Assembly: GCA_030037185.1 (NCBI GenBank)
Contig: JASHRR010001525.1
Location: 1-9,300 of the forward strand
Length of the DNA: 9,300 nt
Source: Xanthobacteraceae bacterium
GTDB lineage: Bacteria; Pseudomonadota; Alphaproteobacteria; Rhizobiales; Xanthobacteraceae
Direction: 5' to 3'
Shown here piece after piece: positions 1 through 6,205 of this stretch (positions within the stretch are counted from its first letter, which is position 1; the number at the start of each line of letters is the position of its first letter). Both the position numbers and the translations under genes were made by a program. A model generated the notes under the pieces. That model was not told the DNA's origin, did not search any database, and saw only the letters and a program-made list of their open reading frames with translations.

Positions 1-327
1 AACGCCCAGAAGCTGACCGGCCACAAGGTCGTGAGCGGCGAGGACGTGCGGCGCGGATTGGAGACGCTCGACATCAGTGCGGCGCGATGGGCACAGCTCG
101 GCCTGCCGGGATTCGGTGCGCCGCTGAAAGTATCCTGCACCGACCATAACGGTCATCAGGCGACCTACCTGCAGCAATGGGACGGCCGCAAGTGGGCAGC
201 CGTCTCTGATTGGGTCACGCCGATGACGGAGCGCGTGCAGCCTCTGCTGGAAGCTGCGGCCAAAGACTATGTATCGAAGGACCCGGCATGGCCGAAGCGC
301 ACCGAGCCCTGCGACAAGCCCTCGTGA
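1..327 (+). CDS. ABC transporter substrate-binding protein, branched-chain amino acid type (C-terminal part only)
   Basis: The reading frame is open from the first base of the window to a TGA at 325-327, so only the last 108 residues are visible. The 5' part, including signal peptide and ligand pocket, lies outside. The visible part resembles the end of periplasmic binding proteins of the LivJ/LivK (Leu/Ile/Val-binding-like) fold. It has a helix with EDVRRGLETLD (residues 14-24 of the fragment), a stretch ending in a glycine-rich FGAPLKVSCTDHNGH, then a strand with YLQQWDGRKW, as in the closing strands of these proteins. The family captures a small substrate in the periplasm and hands it to a LivH/LivM membrane pair. 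The ligand cannot be told from this part. The next gene is the transporter's ATPase, starting 10 bases after this stop, which supports the assignment. The family is fairly sure from context; the exact substrate is unknown. Confidence 0.8.
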   Translation, partial: NAQKLTGHKVVSGEDVRRGLETLDISAARWAQLGLPGFGAPLKVSCTDHNGHQATYLQQWDGRKWAAVSDWVTPMTERVQPLLEAAAKDYVSKDPAWPKRTEPCDKPS

Positions 328-336
328 AAAACCTGA

Positions 337-1131
337 ATGCTCCTCGTTAACAACATTGAGGTGCTCTACGACCGCGTCATCCTGGTCCTCAAGGGCGTTT
401 CGCTCGCGGTGCCGCGCGGCAGCATCGTGGCGCTGCTCGGAGCAAACGGTGCGGGCAAGACGACAACCCTCAAGGCCATTTCCAACTTGCTGCGTACCGA
501 GCGCGGCGAGGTCGCCAAAGGCACGATCCTGTTCGACGGCGTCGAGGTGCAGGCGCTGTCGCCCAATGAACTGGTGCGCCGCGGCTGCATCCAGGTGATG
601 GAGGGGCGCCACTGCTTCGCCCATCTGACGATCGAGGAAAACCTTCTGACGGGAGCGTTTACCCGGCGCGACGGCAGGGCCGCGATCCGCCGCGATCTCG
701 ACCTTGTCTATTCGTACTTTCCGCGGCTGCGCGAGCGCCGCTGGGCGATGGCGGGCTATGCGTCGGGCGGCGAACAGCAGATGTGCGCCATCGGCCGCGC
801 CCTGATGTCGCGCCCCAAGATGATCCTGCTCGACGAACCCTCCATGGGCCTCGCGCCGCAAACCGTGGAAGATATTTTTTCGATCGTCGGCAATCTCAAC
901 GCCGCCGAGGGGGTGTCATTCCTGCTCGCTGAACAGAACGCCCGAATGGCGCTGCGATACGCGCGTTACGGCTATATCCTTGAAAACGGCCGCGTGGTTA
1001 TGGACGGCGAAGCGGAGCGGCTGGCGCAGAACGAGGACGTGAAGGAATTCTATCTCGGCATCGCGCAGGGCAAGCGCAGGTCGTTTCGCGACTTTAAGCA
1101 CTATAAGCGGCGCAAACGCTGGCTGTGGTGA
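337..1131 (+). CDS. livF: Branched-chain amino acid-type ABC transporter ATP-binding protein, LivF-like
   Basis: A 264-residue cytoplasmic ATPase that would power a LivHM-type importer. Visible motifs are the Walker A GANGAGKTT (35-43), Q-loop near Q86, signature SGGEQQ (143-148), Walker B MILLDEP (162-168), and AEQN (198-201), where LivF proteins carry a Glu-Gln-Asn sequence near the usual H-loop. The residue before the signature SGGE is Ala (A142) where most ABC ATPases have Leu; from memory, related rhizobial LivF proteins have Thr there. The C-terminus is an extended strongly basic tail (about 246-264, with KRRKRWLW at the end). I associate this tail with a LivF subgroup in Bradyrhizobium-like genomes whose operons also carry an AMP-dependent acyl-CoA synthetase; this operon link is from memory. 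The ATG lies 10 bases after the binding-protein stop with only a weak ribosome site, so translation is probably coupled. It is the last gene of its operon, because the next gene is convergent. Confidence 0.93.
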   Translation: MLLVNNIEVLYDRVILVLKGVSLAVPRGSIVALLGANGAGKTTTLKAISNLLRTERGEVAKGTILFDGVEVQALSPNELVRRGCIQVMEGRHCFAHLTIEENLLTGAFTRRDGRAAIRRDLDLVYSYFPRLRERRWAMAGYASGGEQQMCAIGRALMSRPKMILLDEPSMGLAPQTVEDIFSIVGNLNAAEGVSFLLAEQNARMALRYARYGYILENGRVVMDGEAERLAQNEDVKEFYLGIAQGKRRSFRDFKHYKRRKRWLW

Positions 1132-1168
1132 GCAATTGCCGACCCGCCGCAGCGGCGAGTGTTCCCTC

Positions 1169-1184
1169 GCGCCGATCCCGGCGC
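1169..1184. terminator. GC-rich perfect hairpin between convergent genes, possible terminator
   Basis: GCGCCG (1169-1174), a four-base loop ATCC, then CGGCGC (1179-1184) form a perfect six-pair stem. It lies in the 54-base gap between the livF stop (1131) and the stop of the minus-strand YjbQ gene (1186). A second small stem CGCCG/CGGCG with loop CAG lies at 1145-1157. Neither is followed by a T-run on either strand, so these are not textbook intrinsic terminators. The position between two converging stops is what suggests a transcription-ending or 3'-end-protecting role. Confidence 0.35.
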
Positions 1185-1185
1185 A

Positions 1186-1650
1186 TCACGCGCCGCGCCG
1201 GGCGCCGATCAATTGCAAAACCACTTCGCGACGATGCGGCCGCAGGCGGTGTTCGGCGACATAAACGCCCTGCCAGCTTCCCAGCGCCAGGCTACCGGCG
1301 CGAACCGGAATGTGAAGCGAAACCCCCGTCACCATGGTCTTCACATGAGCCGGCATGTCGTCGCTGCCCTCGACATCGTGAACCCATGGGGCGTCGGCCG
1401 GTGCCAGGCGGTCGAGCGCCATGGCGAGATCGGTACGCACGTCAGGATCGGCATTCTCCTGGATCACCAGCGAGGCCGAGGTGTGGCGGATGAACATGAA
1501 CAGGATACCGTCACCCGCTGCGCGGCTGGAGACGAAATCCTCAACGTCCCTGGTAATCTCGTAGAACCCCTGCCCGCGCGTCTCAACGACGAGCGTCGCG
1601 GTGACCATCAGGTCGGGGGCGAGCGCCGCCACCGCGCCGAGCCGGTTCAT
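1186..1650 (-). CDS. yjbQ: YjbQ/UPF0047 family protein (annotated as secondary thiamine-phosphate synthase)
   Basis: A 154-residue protein spanning the whole YjbQ family domain. Hallmarks (numbered from the chosen start) are ETRGQGFYEIT (23-33), HTSASL (56-61), QENADPDV (64-71), SDDMPAHVK (96-104), GSWQGVY (124-130) and EHR..PH (133-139). The conserved His and acidic residues cluster into a presumed metal or phosphate site. E. coli YjbQ has been linked to weak thiamine-phosphate-synthase-like activity, but the real function of the family is unsettled. I chose the ATG at 1648-1650 because AGGAAAGG (1655-1662, minus strand) lies just upstream. An in-frame ATG at 1693-1695 (169 residues) has no good ribosome site, and one at 1606-1608 would give 140 residues, closest to the family's usual size. 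It is convergent with livF and looks monocistronic. Confidence 0.9.
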   Translation of the reverse strand: MNRLGAVAALAPDLMVTATLVVETRGQGFYEITRDVEDFVSSRAAGDGILFMFIRHTSASLVIQENADPDVRTDLAMALDRLAPADAPWVHDVEGSDDMPAHVKTMVTGVSLHIPVRAGSLALGSWQGVYVAEHRLRPHRREVVLQLIGARRGA

Positions 1651-1654
1651 GGCG

Positions 1655-1662
1655 CCTTTCCT
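1655..1662 (-). promoter_or_regulatory. Ribosome binding site deciding the yjbQ start
   Basis: On the minus strand AGGAAAGG sits 4 bases before the ATG at 1650; its AGGA part is 8 bases away, a normal spacing. The alternative ATG 45 bases further upstream (1695) has no purine-rich match. This is the main reason for preferring the shorter protein. Confidence 0.55.
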
Positions 1663-1695
1663 GTTACGGCAATCCCGATCGAATTGGGGGTTCAT

Positions 1696-2031
1696 CCGCA
1701 GTTCTGCAAGTCGCGCTGAACCTCAGTTATCATGTCGACCTGAGGAGAACCTTTCGATCCGACCGATGCGTTCGATCTCGGCATCGTCGCCCGACGGTCC
1801 GGTTCGGCCCGATCAGGCCGAGGAGGCGGCTGCGGCGCGGCAGGCGGCGCCGTTGCGGGTCTCTGCCGCAGGCGGCTTTCCCGGCGTGCGCCGGCGCAGC
1901 CGCAACATCGACCGGCGGCATCGCGGCAGCGTCGGCACGGGGTCAGCGAAGCCCCAAAGGATGGGCTGCAGCTTAAAAAAAAACCATGATGACCTTTCGT
2001 CTCAGATGTTTGTTGCTGGGGACGCAAATTC
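1696..2031. other. Intergenic region with no supportable gene
   Basis: Between the yjbQ 5' end and the atp promoter lie about 336 bases with several open frames, none of which looks like a protein. Their translations are dominated by Arg, Ala, Pro and Gly, as expected from reading GC-rich DNA in a wrong frame. Visible items are an AGGAGA at 1742-1747 with no start codon at a usable distance, a GGGG...CCCC inverted pair at about 1939-1955, and a run of nine A residues at 1975-1983. The promoter of yjbQ should be in the left part, but I see no convincing -35/-10 pair for it. Confidence 0.5.
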
Positions 2032-2060
2032 TTGACTAGCCTGCACCCAATAAGTATGGT
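2032..2060 (+). promoter_or_regulatory. Sigma-70-type promoter of the atpIBEF'F operon
   Basis: TTGACT (2032-2037) matches the -35 consensus at five of six positions. It is followed by exactly 17 bases and then TATGGT (2055-2060), four of six for the -10. Transcription would start near 2067, giving a leader of about 50 bases before the atpI ATG at 2120. No other promoter-like pair this good is seen upstream of the operon, and the gaps inside the operon are 10-53 bases without clear promoters, so this one probably drives all five genes. Confidence 0.65.
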
Positions 2061-2119
2061 CCGCGCGGCCGTGAGGGGGGGCGGAAACCCGATCGTCAAC
2101 GGCGCGCAGGTGGCGTCAA

Positions 2120-2473
2120 ATGGCCGATAATGCGCCCGGCGGCAACGATTTGGAAAAGCCCGACGAGGCTGCTCTTTCCGCGAGGCTCAGACGTCTCGGC
2201 GATCGGTTGGGCCGGCGACCGCCCGGCGAGCCGTCCGAAGTACATCGCGGCCAGCCGGCCGCCGATGCCTCGGGATTTGCGCGCGGGCTTCGGCTGTCCG
2301 GCGAGCTCGTGGCTGGGGTTCTGGTCGGTGCCGGCATCGGTTGGACGCTCGACCGTGTGCTTGGAATCTCACCATGGGGCTTGATCGTGTTTTTGCTGCT
2401 CGGCTTTGCGGCCGGCGTGGCGAATGTGGTGCGGGCGGCAGGCGTTGGACCCGGGCCTTCCGCCCGAGAGTGA
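2120..2473 (+). CDS. atpI: F-type ATP synthase assembly protein AtpI (AtpI/AtpZ family)
   Basis: A 117-residue small membrane protein. The first 50 or so residues are hydrophilic and charged, with ARLRRLGDRLGRR (21-33) probably helical. Two transmembrane helices follow, at about 60-80 and 86-106. The first carries the small-residue pattern of the family, GELVAGVLVGAGIGWTLD (61-78) ending in Asp; the second continues with SPWG and LLLGFAAGVANV. AtpI proteins assist assembly of the c-ring and possibly its Mg2+ supply, and are not essential for the finished enzyme. Being first in an Fo operon just ahead of subunit a is the classical place for this gene. The ATG at 2120 has CAGGTGG a few bases upstream. 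The long polar N-terminus is common in alphaproteobacterial AtpI. Identification rests on the two-helix pattern plus the operon position. Confidence 0.9.
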   Translation: MADNAPGGNDLEKPDEAALSARLRRLGDRLGRRPPGEPSEVHRGQPAADASGFARGLRLSGELVAGVLVGAGIGWTLDRVLGISPWGLIVFLLLGFAAGVANVVRAAGVGPGPSARE

Positions 2474-2526
2474 CCTGACGGCACATCTGCCGCGGCGTCG
2501 CGATGAGGTCTTTAAGGAATCGCTGA

Positions 2527-3276
2527 ATGGCCGATCCGATCCATCAATTTGAGATCATCAACTACTTCTCGCTTGGCAAGATAGGTCCGGTCAAATTCGC
2601 CTTCACAAACTCCGCACTTTATATGGCCGTCGCGGTTGGTCTGACCGCTGCCTTGATGCTGGGGGCCACCGCGGGGCGCCAGCTCGTGCCGGGCCGCATG
2701 CAGTCAATCGCCGAGCTTGCCTACGAGTTCGTCGCCAACACCATCCGCAATACGATCGGCGAAGGCGGGATGCAGTTCTTCCCGCTGGTATTCTCCATCT
2801 TCATGTTCATCCTGATTTCGAACGTGGTCGGGCTCATTCCGTATAACTTTACGGTGGCAAGCCATCTTATCGTCACGGTGGCGCTGGCGCTGCTGGTGTT
2901 CTTCACGGTTCTGATTTACGGGTTCTGGAAGAACGGCCTGAGATTTCTCAATCTATTCGTGCCGCGCGGAATTCCCGTCTACATCCTGCCAGCAATCGTG
3001 CTGATTGAAGTATTCTCGTTCTTCGTCCGGCCGGTTTCACACAGCGTGCGTCTGTTCGCCAATATGCTGGCCGGGCACATCACTCTCAAAGTTTTCGCCG
3101 GCTTTGTCACCATGCTGGGAGGATTTGGAGCGATCGGCTGGGTCGGCGCAATGATTCCCCTGGGGATGACGGTCGCGCTCACCGCCCTTGAACTCCTGGT
3201 TGCAGTCCTGCAGGCCTACGTGTTCGCCATCCTCACCTGCATCTATCTCAACGACGCCCTCCACCCTGGCCACTGA
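2527..3276 (+). CDS. atpB: ATP synthase Fo subunit a
   Basis: This 249-residue integral membrane protein forms the two proton half-channels beside the c-ring. Hydrophobic helices are seen at about 27-46, 85-105, 112-132, 150-170, 185-215 and 216-240. The essential arginine is R175 in [13 protein letters not shown] (172-184), equivalent to E. coli Arg210. H184 and E222 occupy the places of E. coli Glu219 and His245, so the two polar residues are exchanged, as in mitochondrial and other alphaproteobacterial subunits. Q229 in [11 protein letters not shown] matches E. coli Gln252. The N-terminal DPIHQFEI is typical of the alphaproteobacterial branch. The start is supported by AAGGA at 2514-2518, 8 bases before the ATG. 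The gene is full length, lies 53 bases after atpI, and is followed after 40 bases by atpE. Confidence 0.98.
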   Translation: MADPIHQFEIINYFSLGKIGPVKFAFTNSALYMAVAVGLTAALMLGATAGRQLVPGRMQSIAELAYEFVANTIRNTIGEGGMQFFPLVFSIFMFILISNVVGLIPYNFTVASHLIVTVALALLVFFTVLIYGFWKNGLRFLNLFVPRGIPVYILPAIVLIEVFSFFVRPVSHSVRLFANMLAGHITLKVFAGFVTMLGGFGAIGWVGAMIPLGMTVALTALELLVAVLQAYVFAILTCIYLNDALHPGH

Positions 3277-3303
3277 CGGCCTGCCTTCCCAAGCGTACTC
3301 GAA

Positions 3304-3309
3304 AAGGAG
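3304..3309 (+). promoter_or_regulatory. Strong ribosome binding site of atpE
   Basis: AAGGAG lies 7 bases before the ATG at 3317. It fixes the start of this short gene, whose reading frame stays open far upstream inside atpB. Subunit c is needed in about ten or more copies per enzyme, so a site stronger than those of its neighbours fits the stoichiometry. Confidence 0.75.
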
Positions 3310-3316
3310 CTTTCTC

Positions 3317-3547
3317 ATGGATCCAGTTGCCGCCAAGTACATCGGCGCAGGAATTGCATGCATCGGCATGGGCGGAGCGGGTGTCGGCGTCGGCACTATC
3401 TTCGGCCATTACCTCGCCGCCGCCCTGCGCAATCCGTCTGCTGCGCAGGGCCAATTCGGCAACCTGATCTTTGGTTTCGCCGTTACTGAGGCGCTTGGCA
3501 TCTTCTCACTGCTGATCGCACTCTTGCTGCTGTTCGCCCTCGGGTAA
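3317..3547 (+). CDS. atpE: ATP synthase Fo subunit c (proteolipid)
   Basis: A 76-residue hairpin of two transmembrane helices that makes up the rotating c-ring. Helix 1 (about 8-30) contains the tight-packing motif G-A-G-V-G-V-G (20-26). The cytoplasmic loop holds R38-N39-P40, in the position of the RQP loop that touches F1. Helix 2 (about 48-75) contains the proton-carrying carboxylate E58 in [10 protein letters not shown] (54-63). The F52-x-F54 pair and the absence of the extra Na+-ligand pattern (no Gln or Thr-rich site besides T57) make protons the expected ion. The true start is the ATG at 3317 and not further upstream, because of the strong ribosome site and because the protein then has the standard family length. 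It lies 40 bases after atpB and 43 before b'. Confidence 0.97.
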   Translation: MDPVAAKYIGAGIACIGMGGAGVGVGTIFGHYLAAALRNPSAAQGQFGNLIFGFAVTEALGIFSLLIALLLLFALG

Positions 3548-3590
3548 CTTCCGTCTACAAGGACAATGCGGAGATTGCAGGGACCCCGCC

Positions 3591-4151
3591 ATGGCGGAAA
3601 ATCTTTCGACCAGCGCCCTCTCGACTGGGACTGAGGCAACGCCGCCTACCGAGACCGGCGCCGGGTTTCCGCCGTTCCAGAAGGACACCTTCGGATCCCA
3701 GCTGCTATGGCTCGCGATCTTCTTCGTTGCGCTCTATCTGATCGCCTCCAAGCTGGCGCTGCCGCGGGTCGGGTCGATCATTGCAGACCGGCGCCGGCGC
3801 ATTGCCGGCGATCTCGACGAAGCCGCGCGCATGAAGGATGCGGCGGACGCTGCGATTGCCAGTTACGAAAAGGCATTGGCCGACGCCCGCACGCGGGCGC
3901 AGGCGATTGCCGGTGAGACCCGCGACAGGGTCAATGCCGAGGCCGAAGCGCACCGCAAGGCGGTCGAGGCCAGTCTCCAAGCCAAATTGACCGCGGCTGA
4001 GGAGGCAATCGCGGCGACCCGGACCGCAGCGATGGCGCATGTGCAGGGCATCGCGCAGGAAGCAGCCATCGCCATTGTCACCCGTCTGACTGGGCAGGCT
4101 CCCTCGCAGCCGGCCGCCGCAGCTGCGGTCAAGGCTGTGATTGAGCGCTGA
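3591..4151 (+). CDS. atpF2: ATP synthase Fo subunit b' (second stator stalk subunit)
   Basis: A 186-residue peripheral-stalk protein. The first 30 residues are a polar Thr/Pro-rich extension. A single transmembrane helix at about 36-55 is followed by [17 protein letters not shown] (55-71), the diagnostic start of b/b' stalks. A long Ala/Glu/Arg-rich helix (about 70-165) then forms the coiled coil with subunit b, and the end is Ala-rich. Photosynthetic bacteria and alphaproteobacteria have two different b-type genes; the copy between atpE and atpF with the longer N-terminus is b', which this fits. The ATG at 3591 has AGGGA 7 bases upstream. Its TGA at 4149-4151 lies 10 bases before the next ATG, so translation of b' and b is probably coupled, fitting the one-to-one heterodimer. 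Confidence 0.95.
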   Translation: MAENLSTSALSTGTEATPPTETGAGFPPFQKDTFGSQLLWLAIFFVALYLIASKLALPRVGSIIADRRRRIAGDLDEAARMKDAADAAIASYEKALADARTRAQAIAGETRDRVNAEAEAHRKAVEASLQAKLTAAEEAIAATRTAAMAHVQGIAQEAAIAIVTRLTGQAPSQPAAAAAVKAVIER

Positions 4152-4161
4152 AGGGCTCAAG

Positions 4162-4656
4162 ATGACCGATCTTGTCTACCAACCGGAAACCTGGGTAGCG
4201 ATTGCCTTTTTGATTTTCGTTGGCATTGTCGTCAGGCTCGGCGCGCCACAAATGCTGTTCAAGGCCCTTGATGATCGCAGCATCCGCATCAAGGCCGAGC
4301 TCGATGAAGCCCTCAAGCTGCGCAAGGAAGCCGAAGGCGTATTGGCTGAATATCGGCGCAGACAGGGGGAGGCCGAACAGACCGCCGAATCGATCGTCCT
4401 CAATGCCCGTGTCGAGGCCGATCGCTTGGCCACCGAGGCGAAGGCGAAGATCGAGGAATTTATCGCTCGGCGCACCAAGATGGCGGAAACCAAGATCGCT
4501 CAGGCCGAGGCGCAGGCACTTGCTGACGTCCGCGCCGCAGCCGCCGACCTCGCCGTTGCGGCAGCGGAGGCGATCCTGGTCAAGACGACCCATGGCGCCG
4601 CCGCCGAAGCGCTCCTTGCCCAAGGCATCGGCGATCTCAAAGCCAAGCTGCACTGA
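4162..4656 (+). CDS. atpF: ATP synthase Fo subunit b (stator stalk)
   Basis: This 164-residue protein is the partner of b' in the peripheral stalk that holds F1 still against the rotor. One membrane helix lies at the very N-terminus (about 9-28, WVAIAFLIFVGIVVRLGAPQ). A conserved stretch FKALDDRSIRIKAELDEA (33-50) and a continuous charged coiled-coil helix to about residue 140 follow, with a short C-terminal helix that would contact the delta subunit. I chose the ATG at 4162 with AAGGG (4151-4155) 6 bases upstream. A TTG at 4141 would add seven residues and overlap the end of b', but has no ribosome site and gives an unusual N-terminus. It is the last Fo gene here; no F1 gene follows within the window, and the next gene is on the other strand. 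Confidence 0.96.
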   Translation: MTDLVYQPETWVAIAFLIFVGIVVRLGAPQMLFKALDDRSIRIKAELDEALKLRKEAEGVLAEYRRRQGEAEQTAESIVLNARVEADRLATEAKAKIEEFIARRTKMAETKIAQAEAQALADVRAAAADLAVAAAEAILVKTTHGAAAEALLAQGIGDLKAKLH

Positions 4657-4718
4657 CTGCCTGGTTGTCGCGAGCAACGGCCGGCTGCCCGCACGCGCCG
4701 CCGCAACGATCGCGGTTC

Positions 4719-5507
4719 TCAGCGCGCGCCCTTCTGCCGGGCCGCCGGCTTTGGCTTGGCTGGCGCTTCGCTCGAAGGATCGAAACCGACATAGATCACA
4801 TAGGCATCAAGGTCGTCGGCGCTCGGGCGCGGTACGGTCATCTCCTCCTGGATGTGCAGCCACGGCAGATTGAGCTCATTTTGCGGAATCGTGACCGGAA
4901 CCATGAACAGCTTGGTCCACAATGTCTTCGGCTCCAGGCCCTCGCGAACCAGCGCATAGCGAAGCGGAATGGTGATCGAACTGGGCGCGCCGGCCGGACC
5001 GACCACGATCCGCCCCTGGACGCCGACCTTTATGGTGAGATTGTTGCCGCGCAGGATGCATTCACGGGCGGTCTGCGTGAAGCTTGCCTGGTAGCGCAAG
5101 CTGAGCGCCGAAGTCTCGACTCCGGGGGTGTTGACCGCGAGCGTCGCTGCACCCTGGCGATACTCGACGCTCGGACATTCAATAGCTGGGGCTGGCGAGT
5201 CGTTGGCAGGCTGCGCAGGCGGCGAATTTTGACTTGTCGACTCCCCCGCGAACAAGGACTTCACCCTGCTGGTGAACGACGTGTTGGACGATGCTGGCGT
5301 CGCCGATGCGGTTGGTGCCGGCGCGGGCGGCGCGTCGTTGCCGGTCAACCCCCCCAACGAGGAGCACGCCGCGAGCATCACCGCGAACGCAGCGACCGTC
5401 ATCCACCTGCCCGCCCTCCCCGGCAAGCCGCGCAGGGTGGGCAATCGCGGTTCCTTCGGCAAGGCCTCCGCGTCAGCAAGGCGGAGGTTGCGGTTCAGGC
5501 TGCTCAT
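4719..5507 (-). CDS. Uncharacterised lipoprotein, alphaproteobacterial family
   Basis: The function is not recognised. From the ATG at 5507 it has 262 residues. A hydrophobic segment with a lipobox (about 36-48, VMLAAC with the lipid-carrying Cys48) follows an unusually long 35-residue N-region, so the protein should be exported and lipid-anchored. The next part (about 50-108) is a low-complexity Pro/Ala/Ser/Thr linker. A folded domain (about 109-245) begins with IECPSVEYRQGA and contains TARECILRG, TIKVGVQGRIVVGPAG, PLRYALVREG, KTLWTKLF and DAYVIYVGFDP. C111 and C150 are its only two cysteines and could form a disulfide. Alternating hydrophobic residues suggest a beta-rich fold. A Lys/Pro/Arg tail ends it. 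The ATG at 5402 would shorten the signal peptide to a normal length (227 residues) but leaves its ribosome site directly against the start; the choice is open. It lies downstream of the GNAT gene and converges on atpF 62 bases away. Confidence 0.85.
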   Translation of the reverse strand: MSSLNRNLRLADAEALPKEPRLPTLRGLPGRAGRWMTVAAFAVMLAACSSLGGLTGNDAPPAPAPTASATPASSNTSFTSRVKSLFAGESTSQNSPPAQPANDSPAPAIECPSVEYRQGAATLAVNTPGVETSALSLRYQASFTQTARECILRGNNLTIKVGVQGRIVVGPAGAPSSITIPLRYALVREGLEPKTLWTKLFMVPVTIPQNELNLPWLHIQEEMTVPRPSADDLDAYVIYVGFDPSSEAPAKPKPAARQKGAR

Positions 5508-5526
5508 GTGAATATCCGTATTCCGA

Positions 5527-5539
5527 GCGGCATCGCCGC
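5527..5539. repeat. Small perfect hairpin between the GNAT gene and the lipoprotein gene
   Basis: GCGGC (5527-5531), loop ATC, GCCGC (5535-5539). It lies in the 88-base gap, about 20 bases upstream of the lipoprotein ATG on the minus strand. There is no T-run, so it is not a clear terminator; it may shape the message near the lipoprotein start. I see no convincing promoter in this gap, so read-through from the thrC group remains possible. Confidence 0.3.
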
Positions 5540-5595
5540 CCCTTGCCCGCAAATGCAGGGTGGGGCAGTAGCCGCGAGGATAGGCCGACACATCA

Positions 5596-6189
5596 TCAGA
5601 CGAGATGCGGCGGATCGTCTTTGAGCCGCGCATAGAGTAAATGATCCTGCCACATACCGTTAATGCAAAGGTATTGCCGCGCATAACCTTCACGCTGAAA
5701 TCCGGATTTTTCGAGGAGCCGGATCGATGCCACATTGGTGGTGATGCAGGCCGCCTCGAGCCGGTGCAGGCGCAAGCTGCCAAAGCTGAAAGGGATCAAG
5801 ACACGCAGCGCCATCGCCATCAAGCCTTGGCGCGCGTAGGGTTCGCCGATCCAATAGCCGATGCTGCCGGCCTGTGCGACGCCGCGGCGCACGTTGGACA
5901 AAGTAATGCCGCCGACCAATGCGTCGTCCGTATTGCGGAAAATGAAGAACGAGTAGGCCTGATCGGAGCGCTGGTCTTCCGCATAGCGCTTGAGCCGGCG
6001 GCGGAACGCCCCGCGGGTGAGATCGTCCGCCGGCCAAATCGGCTCCCAGGGCTCGAGGAATGCGCGGCTCCTCCCGCGCAGCGCTGCCCATTCGGCGTGA
6101 TCGGGCATTTGCGGTTGTCGCAGAGTGACCTCTTCACCCTCGATCGCGGGAAGCGTCTCGGCGAATGCGCCGGTACGAAAGAACGCCAT
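5596..6189 (-). CDS. GNAT family N-acetyltransferase, RimJ/RimL-like
   Basis: This 197-residue soluble acetyl-CoA-dependent acetyltransferase is of the class that includes the ribosomal-protein N-terminal acetylases. Visible family features are VTLRQPQMPDHAEW (21-34) at the start of the fold, LEPWEP (45-50), the central strand LVGGITLSNV (91-100), and the acetyl-CoA-binding segment IGYWIGEPYARQGLMAMAL (110-128), whose R120-Q121-G122 with A125 forms the pyrophosphate loop. The C-terminal NVASIRLLEKSGF (152-164) is the typical last motif, followed by EGYARQYLCINGMWQDH. RimJ-type proteins acetylate the N-terminal amine of S5, but many relatives act on other targets, so the substrate is not assigned. 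The ATG at 6189 was chosen because the domain begins there; upstream sequence overlaps the peptidase gene and is out of character. It starts 16 bases after the M16 stop, so it is very likely in the same message. Confidence 0.93.
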   Translation of the reverse strand: MAFFRTGAFAETLPAIEGEEVTLRQPQMPDHAEWAALRGRSRAFLEPWEPIWPADDLTRGAFRRRLKRYAEDQRSDQAYSFFIFRNTDDALVGGITLSNVRRGVAQAGSIGYWIGEPYARQGLMAMALRVLIPFSFGSLRLHRLEAACITTNVASIRLLEKSGFQREGYARQYLCINGMWQDHLLYARLKDDPPHLV

Positions 6190-6205
6190 GGCGGCGACCT
6201 GGGGC

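Noticed and set aside
1692..2099. A 135-codon minus-strand open frame in the spacer before the atp operon.
   Set aside because: Low-complexity Arg/Pro/Ala composition, no family resemblance, and it would run through the well-formed atp promoter.
4665..5624. A 319-codon plus-strand open frame after atpF, which could have been read as a sixth operon gene.
   Set aside because: It lies opposite the lipoprotein gene, has no ribosome site, and its product is Arg-rich without recognisable features, while the minus strand gives a proper lipobox and domain.
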